The notes beneath the pieces are model-generated. The model did not search any database. It was not told where the DNA came from and worked only from the letters and a program-made list of their open reading frames with translations. A program made the translations under genes and the position numbers. A stretch of 33,333 nt of DNA from JALYNX01 sp035292605 (lineage in GTDB: Bacteria; Actinomycetota; Acidimicrobiia; Spongiisociales; ZC4RG35): NCBI GenBank assembly GCA_035292605.1, contig DATDPT010000018.1, forward strand, positions 1 through 33,333. The letters are read 5' to 3'. Below are positions 24,747-31,568 of this stretch, one piece after another. Within the stretch, counting starts at the first letter, position 1; each line of letters starts with the position of its first letter.

Positions 24747-25763
24747 GTGGGGATGATCGACGAGATCCGGGAACAGCCTTCGGTCATCGCATGGGCCATG
24801 GAATCCAACCAGGAGACGGCGGTCCAGGCTGCCGAGCTGGTCGGTGACTGCACACATGCGGTGATCGCCGCCCGGGGCTCTTCCGACAACGCGGCGCGGT
24901 ATGCGCAATATGTCTGGGGGACCCGCAACCGGCTCTCGGTTGGTCTCACCACACCATCTCTGTTCTCGATCTACGACCGTCCGCCGCGGCTCACCAATGC
25001 GTTGGTGGTCGGCATTTCCCAGAGCGGGCAGTCACCGGACATCGTCTCGGTCCTGGAGGAAGCCCGGAGCCAAGACCGGCCCACGTTGGCTCTGACCAAC
25101 GACCCGGAATCGCCGCTCGCCGCAGTTGCCGACGTGATCGTGGATCTGGTGGCCGGCGAGGAGAGATCCGTGGCCGCCACCAAGACCTACACCTCGACGC
25201 TGATGATGATCGCCCTGATCTCCGATGCCCTCGACGCTGACGGCTCCTTGGGCGGGGTTCCCGAGTCGGTCGCCGGCGTGCTCGGGATCGAAGCAGAAAT
25301 CGAGAAGGCGGCAAGATCATTCGCCGACATCGAGCATTGTGCGGTGCTCGGGCGCGGGTTCAATCACGCCACTGCCTTCGAGTGGGCCCTCAAGCTCCAG
25401 GAGCTGACCCAGGTTGTCGCCCAGCCATTCTCAACGGCCGATTTCCTTCATGGCCCGATGGCGATGGTCGAGCCCGGCTATCCGGTCTTGGCGGTAACGG
25501 TGAACGGCCCGGCTCATGCGGAGGTGTCCGCGCTCCTGGCGCGGGCCGCCGAGATGGGCGCCCGACTGCTCACGATCAGCGACGACCGGGCCTTGACAGG
25601 ATTGGTCGGCAGCCACCTCACGATTCCGGGCAGGCTCGACGAATGGCTGACCCCGGTGCCGGCGATAGTCGCCGGTCAACTCTTCGCCTATCACTTGACG
25701 CTGGCCAAAGACCTCGATCCGGAGCAGCCCCGCGGGCTGAAGAAGGTGACCAGGACCACCTGA
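24747..25763 (+). CDS. Two-SIS-domain sugar-phosphate isomerase/deaminase (NagB-II/GlmS-like)
   Basis: This 338-residue protein matches the isomerase half of GlmS without its glutaminase domain. The first SIS domain has the sugar-phosphate loop GISQSGQSPDIV (89-100) and SVAATKTYTS. The second has LKLQELTQVVAQPFSTADFLHGPMAMV, holding the Glu and His used by GlmS for ring opening and proton transfer. The C-terminus QPRGLKKVTRTT keeps the active-site Lys. Without glutaminase it cannot make GlcN-6-P from glutamine; such proteins act as GlcN-6-P deaminases (NagB-II) or related isomerases. It starts at GTG 24747, 2 nt after nagA (ATG 24753 is an alternative), which supports a deaminase role after deacetylation. 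It ends 4 nt from the convergent DUF4032 gene. Confidence 0.88.
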   Translation: MGMIDEIREQPSVIAWAMESNQETAVQAAELVGDCTHAVIAARGSSDNAARYAQYVWGTRNRLSVGLTTPSLFSIYDRPPRLTNALVVGISQSGQSPDIVSVLEEARSQDRPTLALTNDPESPLAAVADVIVDLVAGEERSVAATKTYTSTLMMIALISDALDADGSLGGVPESVAGVLGIEAEIEKAARSFADIEHCAVLGRGFNHATAFEWALKLQELTQVVAQPFSTADFLHGPMAMVEPGYPVLAVTVNGPAHAEVSALLARAAEMGARLLTISDDRALTGLVGSHLTIPGRLDEWLTPVPAIVAGQLFAYHLTLAKDLDPEQPRGLKKVTRTT

Positions 25764-25767
25764 TCGG

Positions 25768-26958
25768 TCATCGAACCGGAAACCCGGGGAAGCCCGCCTC
25801 CGACCACATCCGGAACGCCTCGTCGTTGGGGACGTCGGCCCCACGCTCCATGGCAACCGAGAGGCGGAACTGGAGCAAGTCGCAGAGCCCCTGGATCGGG
25901 TCGCCTTGCCATACCTCTGAGATCTGGCCTATCAAGGGCTCGAAGCAAGTCGTGATCCAGGACATGACGGCGACCGTCTTACCGGTCGAGGACTTGCGAC
26001 CCGACTTGGCAATGAAGTAGCTCAGGTCGCTGAGAATGTGGCGCGATTGGTTCTCCGAGGCCTCGATGCCGGTCAGCTCTCGAAGCCGTTGGCTGTGAAA
26101 CGTGCGGCCACCCACCCGGACCCGCATCCGCACCCGGTCTTCCCCTCCCACCGGCGCCAGGTCCACGTCGTCCACGGAGAAACCCAACTCGTTGAGGCGT
26201 GCGATTCGCTCCCGAATGCGATAACGCTCGTTGGATGAGATGACCAGGTCCTCGTCCAACTCTCGCCAGAGAGATTGGTATCTCTCCTCGACCCCGTCGC
26301 CCAAGCCCAAATCGGCCGCATCGATCTCCGTCTCGTGCTCGGCGGCAATATCGGCCATCTCACCGGCCAGGTTCTCCTTCATGATCTCCAGATCGTGGAG
26401 ACGCTGCCCATCGGAGAGCCCAGGGTGGAGCTCGGAGGTCTCGGCGTCGATCATGATCGCCTCGATCGCCCCGGCGTCGTATCGGTAGAGGACATTGGAG
26501 AGCGAGCAGTCGCCCCAATAGCAACCGGCCAGATGGAGATCCACCAACAACCCGGCGATGGCATCGAGCATCTGGCTGCGGCGCCGGCCGAAGCCGGGGC
26601 CAGTCACCAGATGCCGATAGGGAAACGAATGCTCCACATAGCGGGTGATCACCGCCCCTCCTTGTTCCGCTCCCGATTCCAGCCAGCTTCGCTCGACCAG
26701 GCCGACCGGGGTCGCGGCCAGACCGGTCCGTTCTTCGAGTGAGCGCAACACCAAGAACTCCCTGGTCGCCTGGCGCCGGGGCAACTCTTTGATCGCATAG
26801 ACCCCCTCGTCGTAGGCCACGAACACCACCGGATGACGGTGTATCCCGGCTGGCATGTCGACGAGACGATCCGACTCCCACGCCTCGACCGGGCCGCCCC
26901 ACGGCAGATCCAGGAAGTCTGGATTTCCGGGGCGGATCTGGAGATGTGGCGTTCCCAT
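25768..26958 (-). CDS. DUF4032 protein with kinase-like N-terminal domain
   Basis: This 396-residue protein looks like a DUF4032 actinobacterial protein. The N-terminal 200 residues carry a protein/small-molecule kinase pattern: K57 in YAIKELP (ATP-anchoring Lys), E67 in ATREFLVLRSL, a catalytic-loop-like D150 to N155 (YWGDCSLSNVL) and D171 in IMIDAET as the metal-binding Asp. All key kinase positions are therefore filled. Residues 205-280 are charged and helical, followed by a C-terminal DUF4032 region (VGGRTFHSQRLRELTGIEA; GKTVAVMSWITTCFEPLI). The target is unknown; it could be a sugar, lipid or protein. It starts 3 nt after the ROK kinase stop on the same strand, so both are probably co-expressed. 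This pairing suggests sugar phosphorylation or its control, but that is inference. Confidence 0.75.
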   Translation of the reverse strand: MGTPHLQIRPGNPDFLDLPWGGPVEAWESDRLVDMPAGIHRHPVVFVAYDEGVYAIKELPRRQATREFLVLRSLEERTGLAATPVGLVERSWLESGAEQGGAVITRYVEHSFPYRHLVTGPGFGRRRSQMLDAIAGLLVDLHLAGCYWGDCSLSNVLYRYDAGAIEAIMIDAETSELHPGLSDGQRLHDLEIMKENLAGEMADIAAEHETEIDAADLGLGDGVEERYQSLWRELDEDLVISSNERYRIRERIARLNELGFSVDDVDLAPVGGEDRVRMRVRVGGRTFHSQRLRELTGIEASENQSRHILSDLSYFIAKSGRKSSTGKTVAVMSWITTCFEPLIGQISEVWQGDPIQGLCDLLQFRLSVAMERGADVPNDEAFRMWSEAGFPGFPVR

Positions 26959-26961
26959 GCC

Positions 26962-27837
26962 TCAGGCCAATTCCTCGGCGAGCACCAGCGCACCGGCCAG
27001 ACCGGAGAGCTCACCCAAACCCGGGGCCACCACGAACCCGGCGTCGTGCTCCTCGTGGCCCGGATAGCCGCCCAACTGGTACTTGAGATGGGTTTCGATC
27101 GACTCGAAGAAACCAGGCAACTTGGCCACTCCCCCGCCGATCACAACCCGTTCCGGGCTGAGGATGTAGACGATGTCGCGGATCCCTTGTGCCAGGTAGA
27201 ACCCGACCAGGTCGACAGCACGCCCCACCTCGGTCCCCAGATTGCTGGCAGGCATGCCGAATCTCGCCTCCAGGGCTGGTCCGCTGGCCATTCCCTCGAG
27301 ACATGACCCGTGGTAGGTACAGACCCCCCCGAACCCGTCGCCGGGATGCGCCCTCACCACGACATGGCCCATCTCGGGGTGCACCAACCCGCTTACCAGG
27401 TTGCCGTGGCAGACGGCGCCCCCACCGATCCCGGTGCCGACGGTGAGATAGACGAAGTTCTCCAACCCCTGGGCCGCCCCCCACCTGCCTTCGCCCAGTG
27501 CAGCGCCGTTGACGTCGGTCTCAAGGCCAACCTCCAGGTGGAAAGCCTCCTGAAACGGTTGGAGGACTGACGTAGTGGACCATCCCGGCTTGGTGGTGTT
27601 GGTGATCTGCCCGTAGCTCGGATGACCCGCCCGCAGCTCGAGAGGCCCGAAGGAGACAACCCCCAGCGCTATCAGCTCACCAGCCCGAGCCTGAAGGTGG
27701 GCCACGAGAAGCCCCAAGGTCTCCCCGGGCTCGGTGGTCGGGATCCGCACGACGTCGGTTATGTCGTCGGCAGTCCTGCCGAACCCAGCCAGGCTCTTGG
27801 TGCCCCCGAGCTCCACGATTCCGTACATCGGGGGCAT
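26962..27837 (-). CDS. ROK-family sugar kinase (fructokinase-like)
   Basis: This 291-residue cytoplasmic kinase phosphorylates a hexose or N-acyl hexosamine. ROK features are the phosphate loop ELGGTK (9-14), the catalytic base D108 (ETDVNGAALGE), the adenosine loop GTGIGGGAV (134-142) and the zinc-site region HPEMGH (153-158) with C173, H176 and C179 (CTYHGSC). The HPEMGH and CxxHGxCLEGxASGPA pattern is that of Bacillus-type fructokinase/YdhR rather than NanK or Glk. It lacks the DNA-binding domain of ROK repressors. ATG 27837 is chosen because GAGG precedes it; ATG 27828 is an alternative. In this neighbourhood it could be the GlcNAc kinase feeding NagA, but motifs alone favour fructose or mannose. 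It is divergent from the ilvBN operon. Confidence 0.88.
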   Translation of the reverse strand: MPPMYGIVELGGTKSLAGFGRTADDITDVVRIPTTEPGETLGLLVAHLQARAGELIALGVVSFGPLELRAGHPSYGQITNTTKPGWSTTSVLQPFQEAFHLEVGLETDVNGAALGEGRWGAAQGLENFVYLTVGTGIGGGAVCHGNLVSGLVHPEMGHVVVRAHPGDGFGGVCTYHGSCLEGMASGPALEARFGMPASNLGTEVGRAVDLVGFYLAQGIRDIVYILSPERVVIGGGVAKLPGFFESIETHLKYQLGGYPGHEEHDAGFVVAPGLGELSGLAGALVLAEELA

Positions 27838-27884
27838 TCAACCTCAAGCCGGCGACCACCGGAGCCGATTGCTATCGGGAGATC

Positions 27885-27913
27885 TTGACATCTCTCTGAC
27901 CAGGGTGTTTACT
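27885..27913 (+). promoter_or_regulatory. Promoter of the ilvBN-leu operon
   Basis: A consensus -35 TTGACA (27885-27890) is followed by a 17-nt spacer and TTTACT (27908-27913), which matches four of six bases of TATAAT. Transcription would start near 27920, just 3-4 nt before the leader-peptide ATG at 27924. Confidence 0.65.
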
Positions 27914-27923
27914 CGTAGGGCAC

Positions 27924-27968
27924 ATGAAGACGAACCCGATCGCCGCCGTACTCCTTCTCATCGAGTAG
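27924..27968 (+). CDS. ilvBN leader peptide
   Basis: A 14-codon ORF encodes MKTNPIAAVLLLIE. Six residues are branched-chain amino acids, with Val-Leu-Leu-Leu-Ile in a row just before the end. It begins a few nt after the predicted transcription start and stops 26 nt before a terminator hairpin that precedes ilvB. This is the layout of ribosome-mediated attenuators for branched-chain amino acid operons: when charged Leu, Val or Ile tRNA is short, a stalled ribosome would prevent termination. It is too short for routine gene calling. Its function as a control peptide is inferred from composition and position. Confidence 0.8.
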   Translation: MKTNPIAAVLLLIE

Positions 27969-27992
27969 CGCGCGCCGACATTCGCGTGCGCT
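27967..27992 (+). promoter_or_regulatory. Pause-type hairpin of the ilvB attenuator
   Basis: AGCGCGCG (27967-27974, starting in the leader stop codon) pairs with CGTGCGCT (27985-27992) as eight pairs with one G-U. A competing pairing joins TCGAG (27961-27965, the last leader codons) to CTCGA (27991-27995), whose final A is also the first base of the terminator stem. This gives mutually exclusive structures, but I see no long classical antiterminator. Confidence 0.5.
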
Positions 27993-27994
27993 CG

Positions 27995-28017
27995 ACCCTC
28001 CCCCCGGAGGGTTTTTT
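27995..28017 (+). terminator. Attenuator terminator before ilvB
   Basis: ACCCTCC (27995-28001) pairs with GGAGGGT (28006-28012) over a CCCC loop and runs directly into a T tract (28012-28017). It ends only 11 nt before the ilvB ATG. It is a textbook intrinsic terminator inside a leader, so it must be conditional for ilvB to be expressed. Confidence 0.85.
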
Positions 28018-28028
28018 GTTGAAAGATC

Positions 28029-29747
28029 ATGACTGAAAAACCATTTACCGGATCCAACTCATTGATGCGAAGCCTCGAGCACGAGGGGGTTGACCTCGTC
28101 TTCGGCGTCCCCGGTGGCGCCATCCTCCCCGCCTACGACCCGCTGTTGGACAGCCCGATCCGTCACGTCCTGGCCAGGCACGAGCAGGGAGCCGGGCATA
28201 TGGCTGAGGGCTTCGCCCAAGCCAGTGGCCGGGTCGGCGTCGCCATCGCCACCTCGGGACCAGGTGCCACCAACCTGATCACGCCGCTCCAGAACGCGTT
28301 GATGGACTCGACGCCATTGGTGGCCATCACCGGTCAGGTGCCCACTACCGCCATCGGCAGCGACGCATTCCAGGAGGCGTACACCACCGGTCTGGCCATG
28401 CATTGCACCAAGCACTCCTACTTGGTGACAGATGCCGACGAGATCCCGGACATAATCCATCAGGCGTTCCACATCGCCTCGACCGGACGTCCCGGTCCGG
28501 TCCTCGTAGACCTCCCCAAGGACATCCTCAATCAGCGGACCACCTGGCACGAGCCGGTGAACATGAAGCTGCCGGGCTACAAGCCCACGACCACCGGTCA
28601 CCCCATCCAGATCAAGGCCGCCATCGACCTCATCGAAGGCGCCGAGCGCCCTGTCCTCTATGTGGGTGGCGGTGTGATCAAGGCGGGGGCGGCCGCCGAG
28701 CTCTTGGCTTTCGCCGAGGCCGCAAACACCCCGGTGGTCACCACCCTCATGGCGCGAGGCGCGTTCCCCGACGACCACCCCCTGGCACTGGGCATGCCCG
28801 GAATGCACGGCCTTTACACGGCCACCACCGCGATCCAGAAGTCGGACGTCCTGGTGAGTCTGGGCGCCCGCTTCGACGACCGGGTCACCGGTGATCCGTC
28901 GGCGTTCGCCCCCAGCGCCAAGGTCATCCATGTTGATGTCGATCCGGCGGAGATCGGCAAGGTGCGCAAGGCGGATGTCCCGATCGTGGGTGATGCCCGC
29001 TCGGTCCTCAAGCACCTTCTCGACGAACTGGCGGCGCGCCGGGACCCAAGCCTGGCACCGGCTCGCACCGAGTGGTTCGCTCAGATCGGCGCCTGGCAGC
29101 AGAGTCATCCCCTGGCCTACGACCAGCAGCCCGACGGGCCGATCAAGGTCCAGCATTTCATCGAACGTCTCCATGCCGCGGTAGGTGGCGAGGCCGTCAT
29201 TGCCGCCGGTGTCGGCCAGCATCAGATGTGGGCCTCCCAGTTCTGGAGCTTCACCAAACCCCGATCCTGGGTCAACTCCGGAGGGCTGGGGACCATGGGA
29301 TTCGCCGTCCCCGCCGCCATCGGGGCCAAGGCTGCCCGCCCCGATGATCTGATTTATGCCCTCGACGGTGATGGGTGTTTCCAGATGACCTGTCAGGAGT
29401 TGATCACCGCCTCCACCGAGAAGATCCCGATCAAGGTCGCGGTGTTCAACAACGGCGGTTACGGCATGGTCAAGCAATGGCAGCACCTGTTCTACGGTGG
29501 CCGCCTGTCCGCCGTCGATCTCACCACCCACACCCCGGACTACCCGATGCTGGCCGAAGCCATGGGTTGTGTCGGGCTCCGGGTCGACCATCCCTCTGAG
29601 ATCGATCCCGCCATCGAGAAGTCGCTTTCGGTGAACGACAAGCCAGTCCTTCTCGAGGTGGTGGTCGACCCCGAGGAGATGTGCTTCCCAATGGTGCCTG
29701 CCGGCGGGTCGAATGACCGTGTCGTGATGAGCCGTGGGGATCTGTGA
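28029..29747 (+). CDS. ilvB: Acetolactate synthase large (catalytic) subunit
   Basis: This 572-residue ThDP enzyme condenses two pyruvates, or pyruvate with 2-ketobutyrate, the first common step of valine, leucine and isoleucine synthesis. The N-terminal domain has the catalytic E52 (ARHEQGAGHMAEGFA) and SGPGATNLITPLQNA. The central FAD-binding domain has VLYVGGGVI and LGARFDDRVTGDPSAFAP. The C-terminal domain has the ThDP motif GDGCFQMTCQEL to FNNGGYGMVKQW. GFAVPAAIGAKAA also fits AHAS rather than other ThDP enzymes. ATG 28029 follows the attenuator by 11 nt with only a weak SD (GAAAGA). The stop overlaps ilvN (TGATG). Expression is probably set by the leader peptide and terminator upstream. 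Confidence 0.97.
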   Translation: MTEKPFTGSNSLMRSLEHEGVDLVFGVPGGAILPAYDPLLDSPIRHVLARHEQGAGHMAEGFAQASGRVGVAIATSGPGATNLITPLQNALMDSTPLVAITGQVPTTAIGSDAFQEAYTTGLAMHCTKHSYLVTDADEIPDIIHQAFHIASTGRPGPVLVDLPKDILNQRTTWHEPVNMKLPGYKPTTTGHPIQIKAAIDLIEGAERPVLYVGGGVIKAGAAAELLAFAEAANTPVVTTLMARGAFPDDHPLALGMPGMHGLYTATTAIQKSDVLVSLGARFDDRVTGDPSAFAPSAKVIHVDVDPAEIGKVRKADVPIVGDARSVLKHLLDELAARRDPSLAPARTEWFAQIGAWQQSHPLAYDQQPDGPIKVQHFIERLHAAVGGEAVIAAGVGQHQMWASQFWSFTKPRSWVNSGGLGTMGFAVPAAIGAKAARPDDLIYALDGDGCFQMTCQELITASTEKIPIKVAVFNNGGYGMVKQWQHLFYGGRLSAVDLTTHTPDYPMLAEAMGCVGLRVDHPSEIDPAIEKSLSVNDKPVLLEVVVDPEEMCFPMVPAGGSNDRVVMSRGDL

Positions 29748-30256
29748 TGCAACACACCCTCACCGTCCTCGTCGAGAACAAGCCCGGAGTCCTGGCCAGG
29801 GTGTCGGCGATGTTCTCCAATCGCGGGTTCAACATCCACTCGCTGGCGGTGGGGCCCACCCACCAGGAGGGCAGATCGCGAATCACGCTGGTGGTGGACG
29901 CCCCCGAGCTGGAGCAGCTGACCAAGCAGCTCAACAAGCTGGTCAACGTGATCAAGGTCCAAGAGCTCGAGGCGGAGGTCGCCCTGGAGCGTGAGCTCAT
30001 GATCGCCCGCATCGCCTGCGACCCGGTGAACCGGGGCGAGGTCCGCGACACGGCGTCGCTGTTCGACGCCAAGGTGATCGACTTGGGGACGGGCTCGATC
30101 ACGTTCGAGGTGACGGGCAGCCCGGCCCATCTCGGAGCGTTCCTCGATCACCTGTCCGGATATGGCGTCGTCGACCTGGTCAAGTCCGGCCGGATCGCCA
30201 TGCGGCGCGAGTCCGACCTCAGTCCCACTGCCGCGACCGCCGGAGTCGCGACATGA
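29747..30256 (+). CDS. ilvN: Acetolactate synthase small (regulatory) subunit
   Basis: This 169-residue partner of IlvB has an N-terminal ACT domain (TLTVLVENKPGVLARVSAMF, SNRGFNIHSLAVG), which normally binds valine for feedback inhibition, and a C-terminal activating domain (LMIARIACDP; LDHLSGYGVVDLVKSGRIAM). The Gly-rich NKPGVL and the Asn of RGFNI are kept, so valine sensitivity is expected. ATG 29747 overlaps the ilvB stop and has GGGGA 7 nt upstream; GTG 29744 is an in-frame alternative. Its TGA overlaps the ATG of a 17-codon hydrophobic ORF ahead of leuA, so ribosomes finishing ilvN may feed that ORF. Confidence 0.96.
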   Translation: MQHTLTVLVENKPGVLARVSAMFSNRGFNIHSLAVGPTHQEGRSRITLVVDAPELEQLTKQLNKLVNVIKVQELEAEVALERELMIARIACDPVNRGEVRDTASLFDAKVIDLGTGSITFEVTGSPAHLGAFLDHLSGYGVVDLVKSGRIAMRRESDLSPTAATAGVAT

Positions 30257-30306
30257 GCCGTTCCGTCAGCCTGTTCTCGATACTCGGGGTCCTCGCTCTT
30301 AGCTAG
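30253..30306 (+). CDS. Putative leuA leader ORF coupled to ilvN
   Basis: ATG 30253 overlaps the ilvN TGA (ATGA) and opens a 17-codon frame, MSRSVSLFSILGVLALS, ending in TAG. Seven residues are Leu, Ile or Val. It fits the size and composition of Leu-rich leaders found before leuA in actinobacteria. No T-run terminator follows, only nested hairpins, so control would be by translation or Rho. Translational coupling to ilvN would be an unusual way to load a leader peptide. Chance cannot be excluded. Confidence 0.55.
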   Translation: MSRSVSLFSILGVLALS

Positions 30307-30334
30307 CCGGCAGGCCTGCCTCGGCCTACCCGGC
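30306..30334 (+). promoter_or_regulatory. Nested hairpins after the leuA leader ORF
   Basis: The palindrome GGCAGGCCTGCC (30309-30320) competes with a longer pairing of GCCGG (30306-30310) to CCGGC (30330-30334) plus AGGC (30312-30315) to GCCT (30324-30327). The structures start at the leader stop codon and precede the leuA SD GGAG (30362-30365). No poly-T follows. Confidence 0.4.
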
Positions 30335-30374
30335 GCCCACCTATCCCACCCCGAACGCATTGGAGCACACAGGA

Positions 30375-31568
30375 ATGCAAGACCAGGTACGAATCTTCGA
30401 CAGCACACTCAGAGACGGCGAGCAGGCCCCCGGGATCGCCCTCAACCCCGACCAGAAGGTGGCCATCGCCACCCAGCTGGCTCGTCTTGGTGTAGACATC
30501 ATCGAGGCCGGCTTCCCGGTCTCGTCCCCGGGCGATTTCGAGGCGGTGCGACGGATCTCCCAGGAAGTGCAGGGCCCTTCCATCGCCGCCCTGGCCCGGG
30601 CCCAGGCCGTCGACATCGATCGGGCGTGGGAGGCCATCCGATTCGCCGACGATCCCCGGCTCCACGTGTTTCTCGCCACATCGCCCATCCACATGGAGCA
30701 CAAACTGCGGATGAGCGAGGAAGAGGTGATGACGACGGTGAAGACCAGCGTGGCGCGGGCGCGGGACCTCACCGCCAACGTCGAGTACTCACCGGAGGAC
30801 GCCACACGATCGCATCCGGACTTCGTGGTTGCGGTGTGCGCGGCGGCCGTGGAGGCCGGGGCCACCACAATCAACATCCCGGACACTGTCGGATATGCCA
30901 CCCCCGCCGACTACGGCGCCTTGATTCGTCGGGTGGTGCAGGAGGTCAAGGGAGACCGCGATGACGTAGTCGTCTCCGCCCACTGTCACAACGACCTAGG
31001 CCTGGCCGTGGCCAACTCCCTGGCCGCGGTGCAGAACGGAGCCCGTCAGGTGGAGGGAGCCATCAACGGGATCGGGGAGCGGGCCGGGAACACCTCGATC
31101 GAGGAGGTGGTGATGGCGTTGCGAGTACGCGCCGACGCCTTTGGCGTCGGCGTCGGGATCTCAACCGAGGAGATCTTCGAGACATCACGGCTGGTTGCGG
31201 AAAGCACCGGCTACCCGGTCCAATTCAACAAAGCCGTGGTCGGGCGCAATGCGTTCGCCCATGAGTCGGGCATCCACCAGCACGGCGTGCTCCGGAATCG
31301 GACCACTTACGAGATCATGGACCCGGTTACGGTCGGCGTCAGTTCGACGATCGTGATCGGGAAGCACTCGGGCCGGGCAGCCTTCAAGCACTCGCTGGCC
31401 CATCTGGGCATCGACCTCGGTCACACCGCCTTCGAGAAAGCCTTCGGGCGGATGAAGGAGATCGCCGATCGTTCCGGCGCCATCTCGGAAGATCAGCTGC
31501 GCGCGATCGTCGACGACGTTGTCTCCGGGATGGAGGTCCTCGACGGGGTGGTGGCTTCCTTCCGATGA
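30375..31568 (+). CDS. leuA: 2-isopropylmalate synthase lacking the regulatory domain
   Basis: This 397-residue enzyme condenses acetyl-CoA with 2-ketoisovalerate, the first committed step to leucine. The TIM-barrel domain has FDSTLRDGEQAPG (8-20), EAGFPVSSPGDFEAV, the metal-binding AHCHNDLGLA (H203, H205) and GAINGIGERAGN. The helical subdomain has HESGIHQHGVL and GVSSTIVIGKHSGRAAF. The protein stops after VDDVVSGMEVLDGVVASFR, where the usual 110-130-residue leucine-binding C-terminal domain would start; the common LeuA is about 510 residues. The next gene starts at once (ATGA overlap), so no lost domain lies downstream. ATG 30375 is preferred, with GGAG 9 nt upstream, over TTG 30360. Homocitrate synthase is less likely given the leuB-leuC context. 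Leucine feedback on the enzyme is probably absent. Confidence 0.93.
   Translation: MQDQVRIFDSTLRDGEQAPGIALNPDQKVAIATQLARLGVDIIEAGFPVSSPGDFEAVRRISQEVQGPSIAALARAQAVDIDRAWEAIRFADDPRLHVFLATSPIHMEHKLRMSEEEVMTTVKTSVARARDLTANVEYSPEDATRSHPDFVVAVCAAAVEAGATTINIPDTVGYATPADYGALIRRVVQEVKGDRDDVVVSAHCHNDLGLAVANSLAAVQNGARQVEGAINGIGERAGNTSIEEVVMALRVRADAFGVGVGISTEEIFETSRLVAESTGYPVQFNKAVVGRNAFAHESGIHQHGVLRNRTTYEIMDPVTVGVSSTIVIGKHSGRAAFKHSLAHLGIDLGHTAFEKAFGRMKEIADRSGAISEDQLRAIVDDVVSGMEVLDGVVASFR

Noticed and set aside
26962..27837. ROK protein as a transcriptional repressor of the sugar operon
   Set aside because: It has no N-terminal helix-turn-helix; the kinase phosphate loop is at residue 9.
27924..28028. 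T-box or metabolite riboswitch before ilvB
   Set aside because: The leader is only about 100 nt and has no T-box sequence or specifier loop. The short BCAA-rich ORF explains the terminator better.
28059..29591. A 510-codon open frame antisense to ilvB
   Set aside because: It is the mirror of a GC-rich coding frame. It has no recognisable domain, and the ilvB frame on the other strand is unmistakable.
30375..31568. Calling this gene homocitrate synthase (NifV) because it is short
   Set aside because: It lies in an ilvBN-leuB-leuC operon and its motifs follow LeuA. No nitrogen-fixation genes are near. The short length is treated as loss of the regulatory domain.
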